Source: an uncultured Synechococcaceae cyanobacterium (GTDB lineage Bacteria; Cyanobacteriota; Cyanobacteriia; PCC-6307; Cyanobiaceae). From it: a DNA stretch of 40,308 bases. Location of the stretch: contig CACBBE010000008.1 in assembly GCA_902537395.1 (NCBI GenBank), forward strand, positions 1 to 40,308, read 5' to 3'. The notes beneath the pieces are model-generated. The model was given only the letters and a program-made list of their open reading frames with translations. It was not told the origin of the DNA and searched no databases. Every line of letters starts with the position of its first letter. The stretch's first letter is position 1. This document shows, piece after piece, positions 34,024-40,308 of this stretch. Made by a program: the position numbers and the translations under genes.

Positions 34024-35091
34024 ATGAATTTTAAGTTTAAAATCATAAATATAAATCTACTTCTTATTATATTCTCTAACCTGTATTTTACCCCCTTTTT
34101 AGAAGCTAAAAATTTAGAAAATCAAAATCCTGAGATCGTAAATAACTTTAAAAAAGAATACTTACTCGGAGCAGGAGATCAAATTTTTATTTATTTTGTA
34201 GGTTTAGAAATATTTTCTAAAGAATATATTGTTCAAACAAGCGGATACATTCTCTTACCTGAAATTGGTGAATTATATGTAGAAGGATTGACCCTAGATG
34301 AACTACAAAATTTATTAATTAAAAAATATCAAGAAAATATTTTTGACCCTGAAATTACAATCCAATTAACATCATTTAGACCCTTAAAAGTAACGTTAAG
34401 AGGTGAAGTAAATAAAACAGGATTATTCACATTAAATTATGAAAAAAAGTCAAATACAACTTCGGATAGTTTACAAAAAAATCCTATAGCTCCTAGATTG
34501 TTCGACTTAATAAAATTAGCCGATGGAATCACAAGAAATGCTGATTTATCAGATATTCAAGTAACTAGATTTGAGTCAATAAGTAATGGAGCCGGAAAAA
34601 AAAGGGCAAATATAAATTTATTAAAATTATTAGATGAGGGTGATCAATCACAAAATATTATTCTTCATGATGGAGATGATATTCTTGTAAAAAAAAATGA
34701 AAAGATATTATTAGAACAAATCATAGATATAAATAAAAGTAATTTAACTCCTGAAAATATAGAAGTTTATATTATTGGAAATGTAAAAAATCCTGGCAAA
34801 ATAATAATCAAGCAAGGTCTAAGTATCATAGAAGCAATTTCGGCAGCGGGAGGTACTGAAAACTTCACAGGAAAATTAGAATTTATAAGACTAAATCGAA
34901 ATGGGACAAGCAAAAAAATGTTAATTAATTACGATAAGTCTGCTTTAAAAGGAACAACTAATAATCCAATTCTAATATCTGGAGATATCATAAATGTCAG
35001 AAAAAATATATTTGGGGTTACTAGCGGATTCATATTAGACTATGGTAATCCAATAGTGAACACTTATGGTTTATATAGAATATTTGAATGA
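34024..35091 (+). CDS. Wza-like polysaccharide export protein (SLBB/Poly_export)
   Basis: Protein of 355 residues. An N-terminal hydrophobic signal (NINLLLIIFSNLYF) ends near ALEAK-like LEAKN; there is no lipobox cysteine, unlike E. coli Wza. Then comes the Poly_export domain (YLLGAGDQIFIYFVG, GYILLPEIGELYVEGLTLDEL, FDPEITIQL) and SLBB-type repeats (VTLRGEVNKTGLFTL; YIIGNVKNPGKIIIKQGLSIIEAISAAGG). It would form the periplasmic/outer-membrane channel for the island's polysaccharide. Its stop overlaps the start of the Wzc-like gene (ATGA). A TATAAT at 34005-34010 lies just upstream, so the transcript may be nearly leaderless. Confidence 0.9.
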   Translation: MNFKFKIININLLLIIFSNLYFTPFLEAKNLENQNPEIVNNFKKEYLLGAGDQIFIYFVGLEIFSKEYIVQTSGYILLPEIGELYVEGLTLDELQNLLIKKYQENIFDPEITIQLTSFRPLKVTLRGEVNKTGLFTLNYEKKSNTTSDSLQKNPIAPRLFDLIKLADGITRNADLSDIQVTRFESISNGAGKKRANINLLKLLDEGDQSQNIILHDGDDILVKKNEKILLEQIIDINKSNLTPENIEVYIIGNVKNPGKIIIKQGLSIIEAISAAGGTENFTGKLEFIRLNRNGTSKKMLINYDKSALKGTTNNPILISGDIINVRKNIFGVTSGFILDYGNPIVNTYGLYRIFE

Positions 35092-36716
35092 TAATGCAGA
35101 ACAATAATACTAACTTGGATGAGAAATTTGAGCAATCAGATGGTGAGATAAGTATTTTAAGCCTACTAAATACACTTAATAGAGAAAAAAGTTTAATTAT
35201 TCTTATTACATTTATATTTACTTTAGGATCTGGTATTTATGCATTTAGAGTGAACCCAATTTGGAGGGGTTCTTTTAATATTCTTATTAAAGGAGAAAAA
35301 AGAGGTAATGACATATCTGGAGGCTTAAGTAAATTATTAGAAAGTAATTCTTCTTTATCCTCTTTAGGAAACTCTAGTAATAAAGAAACCCAAAGATTAA
35401 TACTCAAAAGTTCATCTGTTTTAAAGCCGGTTTTTCAATATGTCAAAAATTATCATAAACAAAATAATTTACCCAAAATCGATATTAGTTTTAATAAATG
35501 GGTTAGTCAAAATCTAGATATTAAATTTACTAATAGATCTAATATTCTCAAAGTAGGCTATAAAAACAAAAATAAAAATCATATATTGAATACTTTAAAT
35601 CTGATATCAAAAAAATACCAAAGTTATTCAAAAACTACTGAAATAAAAAACTTAACTAAAACAATTTCTTATTTAGAAGAACAAACAAAAATAATGAAAG
35701 CAAAATCAAATTCTTCTTCAAAAAAATATAATAAATTCACCATAGAAAATGGTTTAGGAAATATTGATGGTTTCATAGGTCTTGGAGCTTCTTCTAATCC
35801 ACTTTCTATTGGATCAATGATTCAAGATTCATCTATATCTATGCCATTGTCTATGAACAAATTTGATGATACAAAAATTCTTGAGGGAGGAGGCAAATCT
35901 TTAAAAAATAGACGTTTTGCATCTCAATTTGAAAGATTAGAGTCATACGAATCTCAGTATATTGACTTATCATCAAAATTAAAGCCTAACTCTAAAACTT
36001 TATCAGAATTAAAGTTAAAAATTTCTAACCTAAAATCATCTTTAAAAAGACCAAATGAAATTTTATTAGAATACAAAAAAATATTTAATGAAGCAGAAAG
36101 GGATTCGATAATATTATCACAATTAGAAAACACACTCGAATTAATGAAACTTGAGAAGATTAATGCACCAGTTGCATGGGAATTAATTTCAGCCCCCACT
36201 ATTGAAGACGATGTGGTTTTCCCAAACAAAAAATTAATTTTATTTGCTTCTTTTATTATTTCTATGTTTAGTGCATGTTCCCTAGCAATTCTTAAAGAAA
36301 AGAGAAAAGGTTTAATTTTTGAACTTGATGATTTTAAATCATTAATTCCTTATAAATATTTAAACAACCTATACAAAAATAATGAAATTTTTAATAGTAT
36401 TATTATGAAAAATATTTTGAAAATTTATAAATTAGAAACAGATATAGTTATAGTCTATTTATCAAATAATTTCTTTTCACAAGAACCTCAATATAATCCT
36501 AAGATTTTCGATAGTAATTTTAATATAGAAATCGTTTCAAAAAATATTGAAAGTATAAATAATTACTCAAATATAGTTTTAATTGTAGAGCCAGGCAAAA
36601 TTACAAATACAAATATAAATATTTTAAAAAATTATTTTGCAACGTGTAAAAAGAATATATTAGGCTGGTTTTTTGTTTCAGATATCAAGTCTAACTTAAT
36701 CACAAAAGAAATTTAA
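35088..36716 (+). CDS. Wzc-like chain-length determinant with degenerate kinase domain
   Basis: Protein of 542 residues with the Wzz/Wzc architecture: ISILSLLNTLNREKSLIILITFIFTLG leading into membrane helix 1 (about 33-52), a periplasmic alpha/beta domain with long helices (about 60-375), the PTIEDDVVFPNKK segment and helix 2 (about 381-398), then a cytoplasmic tail. That tail ends with NIVLIVEPGKITNTNINILKNYF...LGWFFVSDI, which resembles the end of a BY-kinase domain, yet Walker A and the tyrosine-rich tail are missing. It probably controls chain length with the Wza partner. Its stop overlaps that of lexA by four bases in convergent orientation. Confidence 0.85.
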   Translation: MIMQNNNTNLDEKFEQSDGEISILSLLNTLNREKSLIILITFIFTLGSGIYAFRVNPIWRGSFNILIKGEKRGNDISGGLSKLLESNSSLSSLGNSSNKETQRLILKSSSVLKPVFQYVKNYHKQNNLPKIDISFNKWVSQNLDIKFTNRSNILKVGYKNKNKNHILNTLNLISKKYQSYSKTTEIKNLTKTISYLEEQTKIMKAKSNSSSKKYNKFTIENGLGNIDGFIGLGASSNPLSIGSMIQDSSISMPLSMNKFDDTKILEGGGKSLKNRRFASQFERLESYESQYIDLSSKLKPNSKTLSELKLKISNLKSSLKRPNEILLEYKKIFNEAERDSIILSQLENTLELMKLEKINAPVAWELISAPTIEDDVVFPNKKLILFASFIISMFSACSLAILKEKRKGLIFELDDFKSLIPYKYLNNLYKNNEIFNSIIMKNILKIYKLETDIVIVYLSNNFFSQEPQYNPKIFDSNFNIEIVSKNIESINNYSNIVLIVEPGKITNTNINILKNYFATCKKNILGWFFVSDIKSNLITKEI

Positions 36717-37330
36717 ATTCTTCTCCAAACTGCTAAAAGTTTTCCTTGAAATGAAACTTGATCTAAATTTAATTCAATTGGCGCATAAGCTGGATTAGCC
36801 GCTTCAAGAAATATTTTTCCTCCTCTCTTAACAAAATATTTTAAAGTTGTTCCTAAACCTGGAACCATTGCACTAACAATAGTTCCATTCCTTAGAGAAT
36901 ATGAATCTGTAATTGGCTCCATCAAAACCATATCTCCATCTGCAATACATGCATCTATCATTGAATCTCCATTAACTGTAAGAGCAAAAACATTTTTCTT
37001 TTTTAATACATCAGAAATGTCTAAATTCTCTTGGACATCTGAAAAACTTTCAATTAAACCTCCAGCTGCGACTGAACCCATTATTGGTACACCTTCTATA
37101 ATTTCATCAATAATTTGCATTGTTCTTGCTTTACCTTCTTGCCAAGAGATGTAGCCCTTTTCTTGCAAATGTTTTAGGCGACTTTGAATTGGAGCAGGAG
37201 ATTTTAATCCCATAGCTTGCATCATTTGTCTGATGGATGGACTATGTTTAAAGTCTTTCATATATTCTTTTATCCATACATAGAGATCATTCTGAGCTTG
37301 AGTAAGATCGTCACCTGAAGAAGTTTTCAT
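36713..37330 (-). CDS. lexA: LexA-family SOS repressor
   Basis: Full-length LexA of 205 residues. N-terminal winged helix (SPSIRQMMQAMGLKSPAPIQSR near 30-51), the self-cleavage site Ala89-Gly90 in SVAAGGL, and the S24 serine protease dyad Ser123 (NGDSM) and Lys164 (TTLKYF). Both catalytic residues and the scissile bond are intact, so RecA-dependent cleavage is expected, in contrast to some freshwater cyanobacterial LexA proteins that lack it. Two SOS-like boxes lie immediately upstream, indicating autoregulation. Its 3' end overlaps the convergent Wzc-like gene, leaving no room for a separate terminator. Confidence 0.96.
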   Translation of the reverse strand: MKTSSGDDLTQAQNDLYVWIKEYMKDFKHSPSIRQMMQAMGLKSPAPIQSRLKHLQEKGYISWQEGKARTMQIIDEIIEGVPIMGSVAAGGLIESFSDVQENLDISDVLKKKNVFALTVNGDSMIDACIADGDMVLMEPITDSYSLRNGTIVSAMVPGLGTTLKYFVKRGGKIFLEAANPAYAPIELNLDQVSFQGKLLAVWRRI

Positions 37331-37360
37331 AAAACATATGTACTCTAATACATTTGTACC
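37331..37360 (-). promoter_or_regulatory. Two tandem SOS (LexA) boxes
   Basis: On the lexA strand the first box is GGTACAAATGTATT (37360-37347) and the second AGTACATATGTTTT (37344-37331, ending one base before the ATG). Each matches the published cyanobacterial consensus RGTACNNNDGTWCB except at the penultimate C. The two are separated by two bases, so the dimers would be 16 bases apart centre to centre. They imply negative autoregulation of lexA; argF upstream is in the same direction and is not obviously controlled by them. Confidence 0.75.
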
Positions 37361-37387
37361 CTTTTATTTATTCGTTCGCAAGTATTC

Positions 37388-38314
37388 CTATTGGAGAATG
37401 CAAGATAAAAGAGCTTGTTGAGCATGTAATCTATTTTCTGCCTGATCAAAAATTCTACTATTGTGACTTTCAAATGCCTCATCAGTTATCTCTTTAGATC
37501 TATACGCAGGGAGGCAGTGAAGAATAATTGCATTTTTTTCAGCTTTACTTACTAGATCATTATCAATAGTGAATCCATGAAAAAATTTATCTTTCTCTTC
37601 TTTTTGATTTTCTTCTCCCATAGATGACCAAACATCTGTATAAAGAACATTTGCTCCTAAAACAGCAGTATTAGGATCATTAGTTATTTTCAATAAATCC
37701 TTATTTTTATATATTTCATATGCTCTTTTAATCACCAAAGGGTTAGGCTCATAACCTTTAGGGCATGCAATCCTAACTTCTACGCCTAATAACGCTCCAC
37801 ATAAAATAAGAGAATTTGCGACGTTATTACCGTCTCCAATAAATGTCAAAACTACATCTTTAAAATCAAGAAATTCCTCCTTAATCGTTAAAAAATCAGC
37901 TAAAGCTTGACATGGATGTTCTAAATCTGTAAGAGCATTAATAACTGGCTTTGTAGACCACTTTGCATATTCTTCCAAATCTAAATGATCAAATGTTCTA
38001 ATTGCTATAACATCACAATATCTACTTAGAACTCTTGCAGTATCCTTAATTGGCTCGCCTCTTCCTATTTGTGATGTTGTGGGATTGAGGTCAATAGTGG
38101 TTCCACCAAGTTTCATCATCGCAACTTGAAAACTAACTCTTGTGCGTGTTGATGACTTGTCAAAAATTAATCCTAAAACTTTATTGCCAAGATCAATATT
38201 TAATTTTTTATTTTTAAAATTATTTGCAAGATCTAAAATATGCAACAGCTCGTCAGTTGATAAATCCAAGCTTGATAGGAAATTATTATTGGCAAGCTTG
38301 TTTGGTTTTAGCAT
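37388..38314 (-). CDS. argF: Ornithine carbamoyltransferase
   Basis: Protein of 308 residues, typical OTCase length. The carbamoyl-phosphate loop KSSTRTRVSF is at 53-62; HPCQALADFLT near 133-143, and the ornithine-site HCLPAYR near 271-277. It makes citrulline from ornithine and carbamoyl phosphate in arginine synthesis, in the cytoplasm. It starts at an ATG 28 bases after the ftsH stop and ends 57 bases before lexA on the same strand. A conserved housekeeping gene flanking the variable island. Confidence 0.97.
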   Translation of the reverse strand: MLKPNKLANNNFLSSLDLSTDELLHILDLANNFKNKKLNIDLGNKVLGLIFDKSSTRTRVSFQVAMMKLGGTTIDLNPTTSQIGRGEPIKDTARVLSRYCDVIAIRTFDHLDLEEYAKWSTKPVINALTDLEHPCQALADFLTIKEEFLDFKDVVLTFIGDGNNVANSLILCGALLGVEVRIACPKGYEPNPLVIKRAYEIYKNKDLLKITNDPNTAVLGANVLYTDVWSSMGEENQKEEKDKFFHGFTIDNDLVSKAEKNAIILHCLPAYRSKEITDEAFESHNSRIFDQAENRLHAQQALLSCILQ

Positions 38315-38342
38315 GAATATTACTAGTCAGATCAAGATTCTA

Positions 38343-40205
38343 CTACGCAGGCATTTTACTTTCTGCTAAGAGATTTTTAAGATCTTCCCCTTCAATAACT
38401 TCTTCTTGGAGGATTTTTTGAGAAATAGATTCCAGAAGAGGTAAATTATTCCGCAAAATATTAAGTGCAGTTTCATGCGCATTATCAACTAAATCTCTAA
38501 CCTCTTTATCTATTGCTTGAGCAGTAGCATCACTAACTGATCTCCGAGGATTATTACCATTTCCTAAAAATTGACCACCTCCTTGTTTATCGTAAGCAAG
38601 CGGGCCAAGAATATCACTCATTCCAAATGTACCAACCATTTGTTCAGCTATATCAGTAGCTCTTTGCAAATCATTTGAAGCTCCCGTAGTGATCTTTCCA
38701 AAAACTACCTCTTCAGCAGATCTTCCTCCAAGAAGTGTAGCTATTTGCCCTTTTAATTCTTCCTTAGAATTTAAAAATCTTTCTTCAGTTGGCAATTGAA
38801 GAGTATAACCAAGTGCACTCATACCTCTTGGAACAATTGAAATCTTGGCGACTTTAGAACCTCCAGGCATAAGATGACCAACAATAGCATGACCAACTTC
38901 GTGATATGCGACAACTTTCTTTTCATCATCTTGCAAGACACGACTTTTCTTTTCCAATCCAGCAACAACTCTTTCTATCGCCTCACTCAAGTCTTGTTGT
39001 TCCACACTTTTCCTCTTTGCTCTTGCTGCAAGTAAAGCAGCTTCATTTACCATGTTAGCCAGATCAGCTCCTGCGAATCCACTAGTAGCTTGAGCAATAG
39101 AATCCAAATCTATTGAATCCGCAAGTTTAACTTTTTTTGTATAAATTTCCAAGATTGTTTTTCTTCCAGATAAATCTGGTCTATCAACTAAAACTTGTCT
39201 ATCAAATCTACCTGGTCTTAGTAAAGCAGCATCAAGCACTTCTGGTTGGTTTGTAGCTGCAAGGACAATTACAGGCTTATCTGTAGAGGCGAACCCATCC
39301 ATTTCTGTAAGAAGCTGATTTAAAGTTTGTTCTCTTTCATCATTTCCACCGACTACACCCATAGAACCAGAACGACTCTTACCTATCGCGTCTAATTCAT
39401 CAATAAATATTATGCAAGGAGCTTTTTTCTTCGCCTGTTCAAATAAATCTCGCACTCTTGCAGCCCCAGCCCCAACAAAAAGCTCCACAAATTCAGAACC
39501 CGAAATAATGAAGAAAGGTACTTCCGCTTCACCAGCCACAGCCTTTGAAAGAAGAGTTTTACCTGTTCCTGGAGGTCCTACAAGAAGTACACCTTTAGGA
39601 ATTCGTGCTCCAATATCAGTATATCTTTCTGGTTTTTTTAAAAAATCAACTATTTCTGTTAATTCGTCCTTAGCTTCATCAACTCCTGCAACATCCGCAA
39701 ATGTTACTTTTGATTCGTCATCTGGTACATAAACTTTTGCTTTACTTTTAGTAAAACTTAGAGCACCTTGAGCACCTCCGCCTCCCATACTTCTTCTAGC
39801 GAAAAATTGCAAGACAAGTATAAAAATCAAAGGAGGAACAACCCAACTCAATATAGTTGAGAAGAAATTAGGTTTCTTTGGAGGAGCTGCAGCGAATTCC
39901 ACCCCTTTACTTTCTAACCTTTGAGGCAGATCCATATCAAAAATTGGGGTTGTTGCTAACACTGAGGGTGCACCCTCCTCAGCTCCATTTAACTCATATC
40001 TGATTTGTTCTTGGGTAATATATGCTCTCTTTACCTCTCCATCATTAACTTGATCAATAAATAAGGAGTAAGGGACCCTAGGGATTTGCATATTTTGATT
40101 AGGGAAAAGGCTACTAAATAAAAGTAGTGCTCCAACTCCTATCAAAATGATATTTACAATTCCAAATCTTCTATTAGGTTGATTATCGTCTTGTCTTATT
40201 GGCAT
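38343..40205 (-). CDS. ftsH: ATP-dependent zinc metalloprotease FtsH
   Basis: Protein of 620 residues. TM1 near 10-28, lumen/periplasm-side domain to about 112, TM2 near 115-135; AAA module with Walker A GPPGTGKT (210-217), Walker [10 protein letters not shown] and the second-region-of-homology RPGRFDR; and zinc protease motif HEVGH (435-439). Membrane-bound hexamer that degrades damaged membrane proteins, in cyanobacteria including photosystem II D1. The frame continues upstream to a TTG at 40217, but the ATG at 40205 (MPIRQDD) fits the family and leaves about 16 bases of leader from the predicted start of transcription. Cyanobacteria have several FtsH paralogues; which one this is was not resolved. 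Confidence 0.97.
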   Translation of the reverse strand: MPIRQDDNQPNRRFGIVNIILIGVGALLLFSSLFPNQNMQIPRVPYSLFIDQVNDGEVKRAYITQEQIRYELNGAEEGAPSVLATTPIFDMDLPQRLESKGVEFAAAPPKKPNFFSTILSWVVPPLIFILVLQFFARRSMGGGGAQGALSFTKSKAKVYVPDDESKVTFADVAGVDEAKDELTEIVDFLKKPERYTDIGARIPKGVLLVGPPGTGKTLLSKAVAGEAEVPFFIISGSEFVELFVGAGAARVRDLFEQAKKKAPCIIFIDELDAIGKSRSGSMGVVGGNDEREQTLNQLLTEMDGFASTDKPVIVLAATNQPEVLDAALLRPGRFDRQVLVDRPDLSGRKTILEIYTKKVKLADSIDLDSIAQATSGFAGADLANMVNEAALLAARAKRKSVEQQDLSEAIERVVAGLEKKSRVLQDDEKKVVAYHEVGHAIVGHLMPGGSKVAKISIVPRGMSALGYTLQLPTEERFLNSKEELKGQIATLLGGRSAEEVVFGKITTGASNDLQRATDIAEQMVGTFGMSDILGPLAYDKQGGGQFLGNGNNPRRSVSDATAQAIDKEVRDLVDNAHETALNILRNNLPLLESISQKILQEEVIEGEDLKNLLAESKMPA

Positions 40206-40227
40206 AATTATGGGCAAATTTGAACTT

Positions 40228-40233
40228 ATTATA
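40228..40233 (-). promoter_or_regulatory. Candidate -10 element for ftsH
   Basis: Perfect TATAAT on the minus strand, 22 bases upstream of the ftsH ATG. No good -35 hexamer is visible at 16-18 bases. Transcription would begin near 40221. Confidence 0.4.
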
Positions 40234-40272
40234 AACTAAACCAACAGTTTCCGTATCTGTATTCTTTTTTTT

Positions 40273-40300
40273 GGGTGAGAACCGTACGGTACTTTAACCC
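40273..40300. other. Nested inverted repeat upstream of ftsH
   Basis: A perfect 10-base palindrome ACCGTACGGT (40281-40290) sits between GGGT (40273-40276) and ACCC (40297-40300), which can also pair. It is G/C-rich against A/T-rich surroundings and about 70 bases upstream of the ftsH start, so it may be an operator for ftsH, or a terminator or RNA structure belonging to a gene beyond the window edge. Confidence 0.35.
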
Positions 40301-40308
40301 ATATAAAA

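Noticed and set aside
40281-40300. Resemblance of the CCGTACGG element to the end of a group II intron domain V
   Set aside because: Only a few bases match and the rest of the domain is not visible; no intron-encoded protein in the window.

Overview
The window looks like part of a very AT-rich marine picocyanobacterial chromosome, most likely a high-light-adapted Prochlorococcus. This rests on the strongly A/T-biased codon use, the compact operons, cyanobacterial-type SOS boxes in front of lexA, and the lexA-argF-ftsH housekeeping block at the right end. The genus call is inferred from sequence style and recalled gene families; no database was searched. No gene-free stretch exceeds about 300 bases, and I saw no insertion sequence, integrase, CRISPR array or rRNA.

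Positions 1-36716 are almost entirely a cell-surface polysaccharide island. From the left: the 3' part of a GDP-fucose-synthase-type gene; a three-gene GDP-heptose module (gmhA, hddA and a fused hddC-gmhB); two family-2 glycosyltransferases and an NDP-sugar epimerase; an ABC exporter that probably flips lipid-linked glycan; a modification block (methyltransferase, NeuD-like acetyltransferase, beta-propeller protein, GNAT/FemAB-like acyltransferase); fdtA-fdtB for a dTDP-3-amino-3,6-dideoxyhexose; a Wzy-like polymerase; an AsnB-like amidotransferase; and a family-4 glycosyltransferase. On the minus strand follow rfbB and rfbA (the dTDP-4-keto-6-deoxyglucose supply for FdtA/FdtB), a capsule-synthesis-like protein, and the initiating polyprenyl-phosphate sugar transferase.

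The middle (22.6-32.1 kb) holds apt, a Gfo/Idh/MocA oxidoreductase coupled to a radical-SAM gene, an MTA/SAH nucleosidase, and a five-gene plus-strand operon. That operon encodes a NeuB-type sugar-acid synthase fused to a second TIM barrel, an SpsF-like cytidylyltransferase, a class III aminotransferase and two SDR enzymes. It looks like a pathway for an unusual CMP-activated 3-deoxy sugar acid that I cannot equate with a described one. A methyltransferase, a lysine-rich secreted repeat protein, tRNA-Ala(GGC) and Wza-like and Wzc-like export genes close the island. lexA (two tandem SOS boxes), argF and ftsH follow.

The most notable observations are two different simple-sequence repeats at points where they could switch glycan genes. 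One is a run of ten G that puts the first 21 codons of the radical-SAM gene out of frame with the rest (nine or twelve G would restore it). The other is seven TTTA repeats directly against the start codon of the initiating sugar transferase. Together they suggest phase variation of the cell surface, which would be unexpected for this group. An assembly or sequencing error in the G run is the main alternative.
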